Below are positions 1 through 8,920 of a DNA stretch of 64,000 bases, piece by piece. Origin of the DNA: Lysobacterales bacterium 66-474 (GTDB taxonomy: Bacteria; Pseudomonadota; Gammaproteobacteria; Xanthomonadales; Rhodanobacteraceae); the NCBI GenBank assembly GCA_001899805.1, contig MKWP01000015.1, positions 558,001 to 622,000 of the forward strand, read 5' to 3'. A model generated the notes under the pieces. That model did no database searches, was not told where the DNA came from, and saw nothing but the letters and a program-made list of their open reading frames with translations. Every line of letters begins with the position of its first letter. Position 1 is the first letter of the stretch. The translations under genes were made by a program, and so were the position numbers.

Positions 1-332
1 AATCGCCCGCCGCGCTCGCGCCGGCGCCCAACGCGGTGGTGTACTTGCCGGTGGCACTCGAACCGTTGCCCAGCGCCGTCCCGTACTTGCCGCTGGCATT
101 CGCGTTGCGGCCGATCGCCGTCGCGTACTTGCCAGTCGCGCTCGCGTTCTGGCCGATCGCGATATTGCCGCCGTAGTAACTGCCTGCGTAGGCACCCGCC
201 CCCATCGCGATGTTGTTGCCGCCGTAACCGCCGGTCGCCGCGCCGTTGCCCATCGCAATGTCGTTGCTGCCCGACGCCAGACTGTTGCTGCCGATCGCCG
301 CGCTGTGGTCGCCCAACGCCTGCGCGTTGTAA
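1..332 (-). repeat. Adhesin head module A, copy 2
   Basis: This stretch matches 1750-2081 at a constant offset of 1749 bp (583 codons), with about a dozen mismatches over 332 bp, most of them synonymous. Both copies encode the same run of head repeats, including a Gly-Tyr-Gly-Gly-Asn segment. The copy continues to the window edge and may be longer. Confidence 0.85.
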
Positions 333-3043
333 CCGAAGGCACTCGACTGGTCGCCTTGCGCAACGCTGTAACGGCCCACTGCCGTACTGTTGTCGCCCGT
401 CGCATTGGCTGTATCGCCAACCGCCGTCGAACCGTAGCCCGCTGCCACCGCGAATGGCCCCACGGCTGTGCCATAGGTGTTCGCCACCGTCTGGTTGCCG
501 ATCGCGATGCCGCCATCGCCCAGCGCTGCTGCGTTCGAGCCCATTGCAATGCTGGCGTAACCCGATGCGTACGCGAAATACCCCGTCGCAATGCTGTTGG
601 TTGCAGGTGCCGCCGTGTACGCACGGAAGCCTTCCGCAATGGAATGATCGCCCAATGCCACCGCATCAGCGCCGATCGCCGTGGCGATGTAACCGCTGGC
701 ATAGGCGCCCACGCCCATCGCCGTGGTGCCGCCATTCACCGCGTGCGCGCCAGCGCCGAAGGCTGCCGAGAGGAACCCATCGGCGTGGCTGCCCGCGCCA
801 ATCGCGGTACCCTCATACCCGGTGGCGTAGGCCCACGAGCCGACCGCCGTCGCGTATTTGCCGCTGGCATACACGTGGCTGCCGACGGCAGTGCTGTAAT
901 TACCCTTGGCGATGGCCAAGTCGCCGAGCGCGGTGCTGAAGTATCCGCTCGACTCGGATCGCCAGCCGACCGCCGTGCTGTACTTGCCGGAAGCCTGGGT
1001 TCCCTGCCCGAGCGCGGTGCTGTATTTGCCGCTCGCGCTGGCATTGTTGCCGAAGGCCGACGCGCCTTCATTGGTCGCCATCGCATTGGAACCCACCGCC
1101 GTGGCGGGAGAGGTGCCGTAATAGCTGGTGCCGTTCGCCACGGCGTTCTGGCCCATCGCCAAATCGCCGCTGCCGTACGCATGTGCATTGCTGCCGATCG
1201 CGGTGCTGTTGTCGCCCAACGCCTGCGCGTTGTAACCGAAGGCACTCGACTGGTCGCCTTGCGCAACGCTGAAACGACCGGCCGCCGCACTGTTGTCGCC
1301 GGTCGCATTCGCGGTGTCGCCGATCGCGGTCGAACCGTATCCCGCCGCCACCGCGAACGGACCCACGGCCGTCGCATACGTGCCAGCGACGCTGGTGTTG
1401 CCGATCGCGATCCCGCTGTCGCCCAGCGCCGCCGCATTGCCGCCCATCGCGATGCTGTTGTAGCCACCTGCGTACGACTGGCTGCCGATTGCCACGGCCT
1501 GGTAAGCCGCCTCGCCCGTCGTCGCCCTGAAACCCACCGCGGTCGACAACGCGCCCTGCGCATACGCGTTGGTGCCCAGCGCCGTCGATATCGATCCAGT
1601 CGCCTTGGCCACCAATCCAAACGCCGCACTGCCGTACGCGGCGTACGCACCCGTGCCTACTGCCGTCGCGTAATCGCCCGCCGTCGCAAACGCGCCCACT
1701 GTCGTCGCCTGTGCGCCCGCCGTCGAGAACGCCCCCACCGCGGTACCGTAATCGCCCGCCGCGCTCGCGCCGGCGCCCAACGCGGTGGTGTACTTGCCGG
1801 TCGCATTCGAACCGTTGCCCAGCGCCGTCCCGTACTTGCCGCTGGCATTCGCGTTGCGGCCGATCGCCGTCGCGTACTTGCCGGTCGCGCTCGCGTTCTG
1901 GCCGATCGCGATGTTGCCGCCGTAGTAACTGCCCGCGTAGGCGCCCGCCCCCATCGCGATGTTGTTGCCGCCGTAGCCGCCGGTCGCCGCGCCATTGCCC
2001 ATCGCAATGTCGTTGCTGCCCGACGCCACGCTGTTGCTGCCGATCGCCGCGCTTTGGTCGCCCAGCGCCTGCGCGTTGTACCCGTTCGCGGTGCTGTCAT
2101 CACCGGACGCCGTCGCCAGCGGCCCCGAGGCCGTCGCGTGCGCACCACTGGCCACGGCATCGTCCGAACCGTCGGCCGGACCGTTGGCCTTGAAATAATG
2201 CGACGTCGCCGCGGCTTCGCCGTTGTTGGTGGCCGCGTTCAACTGCGCGAGGTTCACCGCGTCGGTGTCCTGCGTGCCCGCAGCCACGTTGGTGATCTGG
2301 CGCTCCGCCCCCGGCGCGCCGACCGACACGCTGTTCGCACGATCGGCGATCGACCCCGCGCCCAACGCCACGCTGTTGGCATAACCGTCGGTCGATGCGC
2401 CATGCCCCAGCGCGACGCTGTCCGTGGCATCGGCGATCGAATTGGTGCCGAGCGCCACCGTGTAGCCGCCGCTTGCCGTGGCGGCATAACCCAGCGCCGA
2501 CGACTTGTAACCCGACGCCCAGGCTCCCCGACCCACGGCAGTGCTCGCCGTTCCCAGCGCATGGGCGTTGTTGCCGACCGCGGTGCTGAATGCGCCCGTC
2601 GCGACCGCGACGTAGCCCGCGGCGACGGCTTTCTCGCCCTTTGCATAAGAACCGTTGCCGACGGCGACACTGCGAAGCCCTTTCGCCGTGGCGTTGTTGC
2701 CGAACGCCGACGCGTAGGCGCCGGAGGCGACGGCTTTCACCCCGACCGCCGTTGCGTGATCGCCGCTGGCCTTGGCGCCCTTGCCGCACGCGAGCGACTG
2801 ATTGCCCGTCGCGCTGGCGCCACTGCAATTGGTTTGTCCTTGCGCGGCCGCTGCCGTCAGCCAAGGCGCGGCACCCAGGACCAGCGTTGCGGCAAGCGCG
2901 AGTGCCGCGCGCCGAAGGCCCGCACCGGAGCCTTTTGCTTCTCCCGACGAACCGCTACCGCCCTTCACCGTTGCCAGTTCGGATGCCACCACGATCTGGC
3001 GAAGGGACTTGTTCCAAACCAGGCTGTAGATATTCTTGTTCAT
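1..3043 (-). CDS. Trimeric autotransporter adhesin, N-terminal part (cut by left edge)
   Basis: Surface adhesin of the YadA/Hia type (type Vc secretion). The frame is open through the left edge, so the stalk end and the C-terminal beta-barrel anchor lie outside. From the ATG at 3043 one reads an extended signal peptide region (residues 1 to about 27, beginning MNKNIYSLVWNKSLRQ), a Gly/Ser linker, a hydrophobic core at about 46-60 and probable cleavage near 68. Head repeats of about 14 residues (Hep_Hag pattern AxGxxSxAxG) follow. A neck motif (ITNVAAGTQDTDAVNLAQL) sits at about 248-270, and a second long head then runs to the edge. Alternation of Gly, Ala, Ser and Asn explains the dense long shadow frames on the other strand. 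The start is fixed by the extended signal peptide rather than by a strong ribosome site. The product should act on the outer membrane in attachment or autoaggregation; its ligand cannot be told. Confidence 0.9.
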   Translation of the reverse strand, partial: MNKNIYSLVWNKSLRQIVVASELATVKGGSGSSGEAKGSGAGLRRAALALAATLVLGAAPWLTAAAAQGQTNCSGASATGNQSLACGKGAKASGDHATAVGVKAVASGAYASAFGNNATAKGLRSVAVGNGSYAKGEKAVAAGYVAVATGAFSTAVGNNAHALGTASTAVGRGAWASGYKSSALGYAATASGGYTVALGTNSIADATDSVALGHGASTDGYANSVALGAGSIADRANSVSVGAPGAERQITNVAAGTQDTDAVNLAQLNAATNNGEAAATSHYFKANGPADGSDDAVASGAHATASGPLATASGDDSTANGYNAQALGDQSAAIGSNSVASGSNDIAMGNGAATGGYGGNNIAMGAGAYAGSYYGGNIAIGQNASATGKYATAIGRNANASGKYGTALGNGSNATGKYTTALGAGASAAGDYGTAVGAFSTAGAQATTVGAFATAGDYATAVGTGAYAAYGSAAFGLVAKATGSISTALGTNAYAQGALSTAVGFRATTGEAAYQAVAIGSQSYAGGYNSIAMGGNAAALGDSGIAIGNTSVAGTYATAVGPFAVAAGYGSTAIGDTANATGDNSAAAGRFSVAQGDQSSAFGYNAQALGDNSTAIGSNAHAYGSGDLAMGQNAVANGTSYYGTSPATAVGSNAMATNEGASAFGNNASASGKYSTALGQGTQASGKYSTAVGWRSESSGYFSTALGDLAIAKGNYSTAVGSHVYASGKYATAVGSWAYATGYEGTAIGAGSHADGFLSAAFGAGAHAVNGGTTAMGVGAYASGYIATAIGADAVALGDHSIAEGFRAYTAAPATNSIATGYFAYASGYASIAMGSNAAALGDGGIAIGNQTVANTYGTAVGPFAVAAGYGSTAVGDTANATGDNSTAVGRYSVAQGDQSSAFGYNAQALGDHSAAIGSNSLASGSNDIAMGNGAATGGYGGNNIAMGAGAYAGSYYGGNIAIGQNASATGKYATAIGRNANASGKYGTALGNGSSATGKYTTALGAGASAAGD
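293..600 (-). repeat. Adhesin head module B, copy 2
   Basis: Matches roughly 1196-1503 at an offset of 903 bp (301 codons). It is nearly identical over about 60 bp around 310-370 and more diverged after that. It abuts module A copy 2, whereas copy 1 is followed by a different head segment, so blocks have been shuffled as well as copied. Ends are approximate. Confidence 0.7.
1196..1503 (-). repeat. Adhesin head module B, copy 1
   Basis: Partner of 293-600. Both encode the GYNAQALGD head repeat and the segments on either side of it. Ends are approximate. Confidence 0.7.
1750..2081 (-). repeat. Adhesin head module A, copy 1
   Basis: In-frame partner of the module at 1-332. It lies at about residues 321-431 of the adhesin, shortly after the neck motif. 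The near identity suggests a recent internal duplication or gene conversion of the head. Confidence 0.85.
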
Positions 3044-3393
3044 CGTCGGCCTCAGTGTTGTCTGGTTGTGATGTGCGGTTTTCGTGCGGCACGGCGTCCG
3101 GCCGATGCGTCACGAATGGCAGCGGGTTCGATGCGTTTTCAGGACAAAGGGACACCCTTCGCGCTGTTTCGAGGCAGCGCGTTCGTTCACCGTTATAGAA
3201 ATCCGCGGGGACCCTCGTCCCGCCCCGCGCACGGACGATTACCCGTGCGCGCAAAAGTAAACCAACGTTACGAAGTCTTGCACGCAGCCATCACGTGCTC
3301 AATAGCGCGACGCGATGGATGACCATCATGATGGAAATCAATCACCCGGTTTCCGCGTGCACGTGTGCAACACGTGCACGCGAAGCCGATGCA
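3044..3393. other. Intergenic region upstream of the adhesin
   Basis: About 350 bp between the adhesin start and the stop of the regulator; both genes read on the minus strand. It must hold the adhesin promoter unless the two are co-transcribed. I see no convincing sigma-54, sigma-28 or sigma-70 element. The only clear structure is the perfect palindrome at 3354-3382. Confidence 0.6.
3354..3382. promoter_or_regulatory. Perfect 13-bp inverted repeat between regulator and adhesin
   Basis: Arms CGCGTGCACGTGT and ACACGTGCACGCG with a 3-nt spacer, starting 11 nt after the regulator stop codon. As RNA it would form a strong GC-rich hairpin, but no T-run follows on either strand, so a classical intrinsic terminator is doubtful. 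As DNA it could be an operator for the upstream regulator. Both readings are inference. Confidence 0.5.
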
Positions 3394-4428
3394 TCACGCG
3401 GGCCGGGCCGGGACCGGCATCCGCGGCGACGCGGCTTGCAGGGCCGCGTGCCAGCCGAGTTGGAACCGGCTGCGCGTGCCGGTGGTCCGCATCAACTCGC
3501 TCATGCGTCGATTGAGCGTGGCGGACGAGACGCCGAGTTCGGCGGCGATGGCCTTGTCGTTGAGCCCGGCCGCCAGCAACGGGACCAGGGCGTCGGCGAG
3601 CTCGCCCACGCGGACATCACCTTCGCGCGCATGCAGGGTTTCGACATGTCCGAACAGGATGGGAGTGGCGCGCTCCCACACGCACTCGAACAACCGGCAC
3701 AACGCCTGCAGCAGCAAGCCGCCGTGGATCAGCAAGGTCGCGGCCTTGCCGGGCCCCTCGCCGTCCAGCGAAACGACCGCCGCGCGTCGGTCGAAGATCA
3801 TCATCTTGAACGGCAGTACCGGCAGCATGCGCGCCTGCTCGCCTCGCGCGGCGTCTTCCCTGATCCGCGCGAGCATGCCGGGCATTTCGAGCATGCTGTT
3901 GTCGGTGATCGTCCTCACGATGGCGCCGGCCCGCAACTTACGCGGTGGACTGATCGCGGGCATCAGCATGGGGGCGCGCTGGAAACACATGGCCTCGTTG
4001 CGGAACGACTCGTACATCTGGGTCAGCACCACGCCGAGGTGCGACCGGCTGGTGATGACTTCCAGCACCGGCTCGTGTCCGTCCGCATGGCTGGAGCGCG
4101 CGGACTGCTCCTCCAGTTCGGGGATCGCGACGCGCACCCGTTCCAGCATCGCCTGGCGTTGCTTGATCAGTGCGGCGACGGCGAATTCCGGCGGCGCGGC
4201 GACGTAGACGCGCGGGACTTTCGGGGTGTGCGTGGCCAAGCCCTGGGCTTCGAGGTCGGCGAGCAGTTTCCTCGCCACCCGCAGGGTTATCCCCAGGTCG
4301 CCGGCGATCTCGGCGGCGGTCGCCTTGTGGCGTTCCAGCAAAACACGGTAAGCGCGCTCCTCGGTCGCGCCGATTCCAAGCAGTTCGAGTGGTCTGGTGA
4401 TGGCATGACGGTCGACGGCAGCATCCAC
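3394..4428 (-). CDS. TrmB/LuxR-type transcriptional regulator
   Basis: Predicted cytoplasmic DNA-binding regulator of 344 residues with two helix-turn-helix regions. The N-terminal one (about 15-75, with TAAEIAGDLGITLRVARKLL) looks like the winged helix of the TrmB family. The C-terminal one (about 280-325, with LNDKAIAAELGVSSATLNRR) is LuxR/GerE-like. The middle (about 110-250) may be a sensor domain whose ligand is unknown. The GTG start at 4428 is preceded by AGGGAGG at good spacing. It lies just upstream of the adhesin in the same direction, so control of the adhesin is the simplest guess, but nothing in the sequence proves it. It has no evident tie to the flagellar genes beyond position. 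Confidence 0.8.
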   Translation of the reverse strand: MDAAVDRHAITRPLELLGIGATEERAYRVLLERHKATAAEIAGDLGITLRVARKLLADLEAQGLATHTPKVPRVYVAAPPEFAVAALIKQRQAMLERVRVAIPELEEQSARSSHADGHEPVLEVITSRSHLGVVLTQMYESFRNEAMCFQRAPMLMPAISPPRKLRAGAIVRTITDNSMLEMPGMLARIREDAARGEQARMLPVLPFKMMIFDRRAAVVSLDGEGPGKAATLLIHGGLLLQALCRLFECVWERATPILFGHVETLHAREGDVRVGELADALVPLLAAGLNDKAIAAELGVSSATLNRRMSELMRTTGTRSRFQLGWHAALQAASPRMPVPARPA

Positions 4429-4486
4429 GGTACCCTCCCTTGTTTTTTTACTTGTTCATCGTGCCCCTGTATGTGGTGAACGTGCA

Positions 4487-4518
4487 CACGGGATACCGGT
4501 CCGACGAGACATCCCGTG
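4487..4518. promoter_or_regulatory. Inverted repeat upstream of the TrmB/LuxR regulator
   Basis: Perfect 8-bp arms CACGGGAT and ATCCCGTG separated by 16 bp, about 60 bp upstream of the regulator start. The position suits an autoregulatory operator. No known consensus is matched, so this is inference. Confidence 0.35.
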
Positions 4519-4648
4519 CGGTTCGGAAGTGATCGTGGACATGGTCCCTGATGACGGTTTTACACCATGCCGGGGCCGGCGTCCAATTCCGCAGCCCTGC
4601 AGCGTGGCGACGGACAGGTGCGCGAGGCCCGGAACGGGCATGGCGGCG

Positions 4649-4677
4649 GCTGCGACGCATTGTCGCGGCGGTTTTTT
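4649..4677 (+). terminator. Intrinsic terminator-like hairpin on the plus strand
   Basis: Eight-pair stem GCTGCGAC / GTCGCGGC with a 5-nt loop (one G-T pair), followed by GG and six T residues. It reads as a rho-independent terminator on the plus strand, yet the protein genes on both sides are on the minus strand. See the findings for what it might end. Confidence 0.5.
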
Positions 4678-4774
4678 GCAGCTTCGTGACACGCCAGCCG
4701 GCCGAAGGCCATCGGTGAGGACGGCGGTGACGCTCCCTCCACGGCAGGCTGGATGCCCGGGGCGCGGCCGTCGA

Positions 4775-5077
4775 TCAACCCAGCGTGAGCATCCGGCCCA
4801 GTCCTGCCACGCGGAAGGTGTTGCACAGGTCGAGGTTGGCGTTCACGACGCGGATGTCGGCATCGTCGCCGCCGGCATGCTCGCGCAACAGCAGCAGCAT
4901 GCCCAGCGCCGAGCTGTCCATGCTGGTGACGCCATCGAGGTCGATCACGTAGCTGCGCGCGCGCGGCCTAGCAAGGCACGCCTCGTGGAAACTGCGATGC
5001 ACCGAAAAGTCGAAGCGATCGCCGACGTGCAGGGTGATGCATTCATCGTTGACATCATTGTCACAGCTGAGGCTCAT
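4775..5077 (-). CDS. STAS-domain protein (anti-sigma-factor-antagonist-like)
   Basis: Small single-domain STAS protein of 100 residues and last gene of the chemosensory operon. The family hallmark IDLDGVTSMDSSALGMLLL is present at about residues 45-63, with Ser55/Ser56 where family members are phosphorylated by partner kinases. I chose the ATG at 5077 because it gives a family-length protein and AGGAG lies upstream. A longer form from 5116 would overlap the preceding gene. No anti-sigma factor or serine kinase lies in the window, so its partner is unknown. A matching STAS gene opens the same operon at 13981. Confidence 0.8.
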   Translation of the reverse strand: MSLSCDNDVNDECITLHVGDRFDFSVHRSFHEACLARPRARSYVIDLDGVTSMDSSALGMLLLLREHAGGDDADIRVVNANLDLCNTFRVAGLGRMLTLG

Positions 5078-5090
5078 GGCCGTTGTGCTC

Positions 5091-6284
5091 CTAGAAAAGA
5101 TCGATCTCGCCCGCACTCATCGACGTCTGCAACGCGGGCCCCCGCCCGCGCAGGCGCCCGCGTTCGCGTTGCAATTGCAGGCGCGCGCGCATGCGCTCGG
5201 CGTGTTCCCGCATTTCATCGGCGCCGGCACGCATGCGCAGCATGGACTCGATGTCGCCGCTGCACTGGCCGGCGACGTCCTGCAGCTCGGTCAAACGCGC
5301 ATGGGTCTGGCGGATGAGCTGGCTCAATATGTCCTCGAACTGCAGTGAGCGCACGGTGGTGGCGACGTCCGAGCCGAGGCCTTGCGCAATCGACGCCACT
5401 TGCGCGGTGACTTCGGTGATGCGGCTGCCGCTGCTGGCGAGTTGCGCCATCATCGCGTCGATGTCGCCCTTGCTGGCCAGCGCCACGCTCATGTCCTGCG
5501 AAGCCATCGCGCCGACCAGCTCGCGCAGCTGCACCATGCTCCTGCGCGAACGCTCGACGTGGCTGCCGATCTGTTCGTTGAACTGGTTGGAGTGGCGCGC
5601 GAGGTTGCGGATCTCCCCGGCCACCACCGCGAAGCCGCGGCCCGACTCGCCGGCGCGCGCCGCCTCGATGGCCGCGTTCAACGCCAGCAGGTTGGTTTCC
5701 TCGGCGATGGTGTTGACGTTCTTCAGCAGCCCGAACACCGCATCCATTTCCTTCGCCATCCCGTCGATGCGGTAGACGATGCGCAGGCTGTCGCGCGAAA
5801 GGTGCACCACCAACGCGACGAAATGTTCGAGCAGGCCGCCGGTCTTGCTGATGAAATCCTCGACGCTTCCGCCCTGGCTGCCATTGTTGTCGATGATCTG
5901 CTGCAACAACTGCTGCTGCGCGCCGGTCTTCCTGGCCAGGCCATCGAAACCGCTGCCCAGCTCGCCGACCGCATCGCCGAGCACGTCCAGCGCCTGGTTC
6001 AGTTCGCGCGCCGCATGTCCCAACTCGTCCACCAACGCGCCGCGCAGGTCGTCGATCGCGCCATGCAGATCGGCATCGCCGCCTGTTTTCGGCGCCCCCT
6101 CCGCCATGGCCCGATGCTGGGCGCGCTGATTCAGTCCGGTCCACAGCGCGGCCAGCAACACCACCGCGAGCGGACCGACCCAGGCGTTGGACCACACCAG
6201 CACGGCGACCAGCGCCAGTCCACTGCCGAGCAATCCCACCCCGCGTTCGGGAGTTCCCGGAGCCCGCATGATCATCGTCCTCAT
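5091..6284 (-). CDS. Methyl-accepting chemotaxis protein-like transducer, no sensor domain
   Basis: Receptor-like signalling protein of 397 residues. Two closely spaced hydrophobic segments at about 15-45 with no room for a periplasmic domain are followed by a cytoplasmic coiled coil. The signalling tip is intact ([20 protein letters not shown], then [19 protein letters not shown]), so coupling to CheA/CheW is plausible. There is no HAMP domain, no recognised ligand domain and no C-terminal xWxxF tether. The ATG overlaps the cheB stop (ATGA), which fixes the start and implies translational coupling. It may sense a membrane or internal state, or act as an array scaffold; these are guesses. Confidence 0.82.
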   Translation of the reverse strand: MRTMIMRAPGTPERGVGLLGSGLALVAVLVWSNAWVGPLAVVLLAALWTGLNQRAQHRAMAEGAPKTGGDADLHGAIDDLRGALVDELGHAARELNQALDVLGDAVGELGSGFDGLARKTGAQQQLLQQIIDNNGSQGGSVEDFISKTGGLLEHFVALVVHLSRDSLRIVYRIDGMAKEMDAVFGLLKNVNTIAEETNLLALNAAIEAARAGESGRGFAVVAGEIRNLARHSNQFNEQIGSHVERSRRSMVQLRELVGAMASQDMSVALASKGDIDAMMAQLASSGSRITEVTAQVASIAQGLGSDVATTVRSLQFEDILSQLIRQTHARLTELQDVAGQCSGDIESMLRMRAGADEMREHAERMRARLQLQRERGRLRGRGPALQTSMSAGEIDLF

Positions 6285-7393
6285 GGCAGCATCGCCACGC
6301 CGGCGGCGGCACGCGGTTTCGCAAGCGGCCGCGCGGCCAGTTCCAGCAGCCGTCCAGCAATGGCCTCGAGCGGCAACGCCTGGTCGGCCGCACCCAGTTT
6401 CCAGGCCGAACCCGGCATGCCCCAGACCACCGAGGTGGTTTCGTCCTGCACCACGGTCGGCGCTCCGGCGTCGCGCATTTCCTTCAGGCCGCGCGCGCCG
6501 TCGTCGCCCATGCCGGTCAGGAGCGCGCCGATGCCGGCCGCGCCGATGCCGGCGACCACCGAACGGAACAACACGTCGACACTTGGCTTGTGGCGATTCA
6601 CCAGCGGACCGTCGTGCAGGCGGCAAACCTGGCGGCTGCCGTCGCGCACCACCAGCAGGTGGCGATCGCCGGGCGCGATATAGGCGTGTCCGGCCTGGAT
6701 CGACTGGCCGTCCCGCGCCTCGCACACCCGCATCGCCGAACACTTGTCCATGCGCTGCGCGAACGGCGCGCTGAATTGCGCAGGGATGTGCTGGGTGATC
6801 ACGATGGGTGGTGCATCCGGCGGCATCATGGACAGCACCACGCGGATCGCCTCGGTGCCGCCGGTGGACGCGCCGATCGCGATGATGCGGCCGCCGCTGC
6901 TGGCGCTGCCGGTCACGCGCGGCAGCACCGCGTCGGCATCGAAGCGCGGCGAAGCCTTGGGTGGTTGCGCAGGTTCGGTGCGTGCCCGCGGCCTGGCGCG
7001 CGCCGCCACCTTGACCTTGGCGCGGATCTCCTCGGCGCTGTCGCCGAAGGTGCCGGTCAGGTCGCTGCCGGGCTTGGCAAGGAAATCCACCGCGCCCAGT
7101 TCCAGCGCGCGCAGGGTCACCTCGGCGCCGCGCGCGGTGAGCGAAGACACCATCACCACCGGCATCGGATGCAGGCGCATCAGGTTGTCGAGGAAGGTCA
7201 GCCCGTCCATGCGCGGCATCTCGACGTCCAGCGTCAACACGTCCGGGTTGAGCTGCTTGATTTTCTCGCGCGCGGCCAATGGATCCGGCGCGCTGCCGAC
7301 GACCTCGATCTGCGGGTCTTCCGACAGCATGCCCGCAAGCATCTTCCGCACCAGCGCGGAGTCGTCGATGATGAGTACGCGGATCCTGGGCAT
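6281..7393 (-). CDS. cheB: Chemotaxis protein-glutamate methylesterase CheB
   Basis: Removes methyl groups from, and deamidates, receptor glutamines and glutamates during adaptation. The N-terminal receiver has Asp56 in [12 protein letters not shown]. The C-terminal esterase has the Ser-His-Asp triad in [32 protein letters not shown] and [11 protein letters not shown]. About 370 residues, the usual length. The ATG at 7393 is preferred; a TTG at 7405 overlapping the cheD stop is possible and would add four residues. It is flanked by cheD and the receptor-like gene, all coupled by overlaps or tiny gaps in one operon. Confidence 0.95.
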   Translation of the reverse strand: MPRIRVLIIDDSALVRKMLAGMLSEDPQIEVVGSAPDPLAAREKIKQLNPDVLTLDVEMPRMDGLTFLDNLMRLHPMPVVMVSSLTARGAEVTLRALELGAVDFLAKPGSDLTGTFGDSAEEIRAKVKVAARARPRARTEPAQPPKASPRFDADAVLPRVTGSASSGGRIIAIGASTGGTEAIRVVLSMMPPDAPPIVITQHIPAQFSAPFAQRMDKCSAMRVCEARDGQSIQAGHAYIAPGDRHLLVVRDGSRQVCRLHDGPLVNRHKPSVDVLFRSVVAGIGAAGIGALLTGMGDDGARGLKEMRDAGAPTVVQDETTSVVWGMPGSAWKLGAADQALPLEAIAGRLLELAARPLAKPRAAAGVAMLP

Positions 7394-7401
7394 GGTCGTG
7401 T

Positions 7402-8055
7402 TCAAAACAATTCCACTTCACCCTTTATCGGATCGTTCGCGAGTTGCTTGAGGTAGCGGCGCTCGCGATCGGCGAGGCCGACGTCGTCGAGGCCGTTCAG
7501 GCGCCGCACCTGCGCGCGCCCGGACACCGGATAGAAGCGGACCTGGCGCGGTCGCTCGCCGCCGACGTCCTCGGCCGCCAGCAGCAGCGATTCCGCGTCG
7601 AGGTAGCGGCGCACGAAATCGACGTTGCGCGCGCCGATGTCGGTCATCCGCGCAAGGACGCGCCCGCCACCGAAAATCTTCACCTGCAGCCGGCCGCGTT
7701 CGCCACCGGCCTTCAGCACCGTGTTGACCAGTTGTTCCATGGCGTCGCTGCCGTAACGCGCCGAGCGTCCGGCTGCGGTGTCGCCCCAGCGCCCGCGGCG
7801 GGCGGAAGGCTCGGGCAACATGAAATGGTTCATGCCGCCGACCCTCGCTTCGGGGTCGTGGATGCAGGCCGACACGCACGAGCCCAGCACGGTGGTGATG
7901 ACTTCATCCTGCGCCGTGGCGTAATACTCGCCGGGCAGGATCTTCACCGACACCCGGCCCGTGCCCGCTTCGTGCAAGCGAAGCAGGTGTTCGAACCCGC
8001 GCGCCACCGCGCGCGCACCGGTTCGCTGGATGCCGGGGACGGACGCCAGACGCAT
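7402..8055 (-). CDS. cheD: Chemoreceptor glutamine deamidase CheD
   Basis: Deamidates receptor glutamines and in some systems interacts with CheC-type phosphatases; no cheC is seen here. The 217-residue product carries the catalytic Cys in [15 protein letters not shown] and the His in GGMNHFMLP, and ends with receptor-family-like polar sequence. It has a longer N-terminal leader (about 35 residues) than many CheD proteins. The gene lies between cheR and cheB with a 4-nt spacer from the cheR stop and the cheB start next to its own stop. CheD alongside CheR and CheB is typical of Che2/F7-like clusters in Pseudomonas and relatives. Confidence 0.93.
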   Translation of the reverse strand: MRLASVPGIQRTGARAVARGFEHLLRLHEAGTGRVSVKILPGEYYATAQDEVITTVLGSCVSACIHDPEARVGGMNHFMLPEPSARRGRWGDTAAGRSARYGSDAMEQLVNTVLKAGGERGRLQVKIFGGGRVLARMTDIGARNVDFVRRYLDAESLLLAAEDVGGERPRQVRFYPVSGRAQVRRLNGLDDVGLADRERRYLKQLANDPIKGEVELF

Positions 8056-8059
8056 GGCT

Positions 8060-8917
8060 TCAGCGGGACCGTTTGTCGTAGATGGTCCGCCCGACCAGCG
8101 CGAAGCGATCGGACAAGCCGTTCACGGATTCGGAATGGCCGAGGAACAATTTGCCGTGCGGCTGCAGCGCCGCGTCGAAGCGTTCGAACAACCGCTGCTT
8201 GGTGGGCGTGTCGAAATAGATCACCACGTTGCGGCACAGGATCGCATCGAACTTGCCTTGCATCGGCCAGGCCTCGAGCAGGTTCAAGGGTCGCACGCGC
8301 ACCAGCTCCTGCAGGCGCGGGTGCACGCGGAACTTGCCCGCCTGCGTACCGCCGCCACGCTGGAACCAGCGCCGCCTGCGCTCCTCGCCGACACCCTCGA
8401 TGCGTTGCAGCGAATACACCCCGTCGCGCGCATCCGCCAACGCCGCCGGCGACAGGTCGGTGGCGAGGATCAGCGCATCGGCGGGACCACGGTGTTTTTC
8501 CAGCGCCTCGGCGAGAACCATCGCCAGCGAATAAGGTTCCTCGCCGGTCGAACAACCCGCCGACCAGATGCGGATGCGTCCACCGGGACGCTGGACCAGC
8601 CACTTCGGCAACTGCGCGGCCAGGTAGTCGAAATGGTGCGACTCGCGGAAGAACGCGGTGACGTTGGTGCTCACCGCACTCGCGAACTCGCCGAGTTCGC
8701 GGTCCGGATCCTGGCGCAGCAGCTCGCAATAGTCCCCGAAACCATCCAGGCCCAATGCGCGCAGCCGCCGCTGCAGGCGCCCCTGCAGCATCTGGCGCTT
8801 GTGTTCGCCCATGGTGATGCCGCAGTGGCGGGTGACGAAGGCGCTGAGGAAACGGAACTCCGCGTCATTCAGCACATGGCTTCCGGTGCCCGGCGCCGCG
8901 GCTGCAACAACGGCCAT
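8060..8917 (-). CDS. cheR: Chemotaxis protein methyltransferase CheR
   Basis: Methylates receptor glutamates using S-adenosylmethionine. The 285-residue protein has the N-terminal helical subdomain (with RHCGITMGEHKRQMLQGRL) and the SAM-binding motif WSAGCSTGEEPYSLAMVL at about 130-150, followed by the conserved CRNVVIYFD region. The gene starts 3 nt downstream of the receptor stop, consistent with a dedicated pairing. The receptor's last residues (WEEF) are of the kind that dock CheR. Length and motifs are complete. Confidence 0.95.
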   Translation of the reverse strand: MAVVAAAAPGTGSHVLNDAEFRFLSAFVTRHCGITMGEHKRQMLQGRLQRRLRALGLDGFGDYCELLRQDPDRELGEFASAVSTNVTAFFRESHHFDYLAAQLPKWLVQRPGGRIRIWSAGCSTGEEPYSLAMVLAEALEKHRGPADALILATDLSPAALADARDGVYSLQRIEGVGEERRRRWFQRGGGTQAGKFRVHPRLQELVRVRPLNLLEAWPMQGKFDAILCRNVVIYFDTPTKQRLFERFDAALQPHGKLFLGHSESVNGLSDRFALVGRTIYDKRSR

Positions 8918-8920
8918 GGA

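Larger units (their letters stand above)
4429..4774. other. Intergenic region between chemosensory operon end and regulator
   Basis: About 346 bp. It holds the upstream region of the TrmB/LuxR regulator, with an 8-bp inverted repeat at 4487-4494 and 4511-4518 (CACGGGAT / ATCCCGTG), and a terminator-like hairpin at 4649-4677 on the plus strand. Short minus-strand frames here have no recognisable content. No clear terminator is seen for the chemosensory operon ending at 4775. Confidence 0.55.

Noticed and set aside
1-2200. Repeated segments considered as a CRISPR or other array
   Set aside because: The repeats are in frame, of protein-repeat length and without regular unique spacers. They are head modules of the adhesin.
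305-3322. A 1005-codon open frame on the plus strand opposite the adhesin
   Set aside because: It is rich in Arg, Ala and His, has no recognisable motif and lies antisense to an adhesin with an extended signal peptide and head repeats. It is a shadow of a high-GC repetitive gene.
5091-7421. One long frame joining cheB and the receptor-like gene
   Set aside because: The first half is an out-of-frame reading of cheB. The true receptor-like gene starts at 6284, overlapping the cheB stop.
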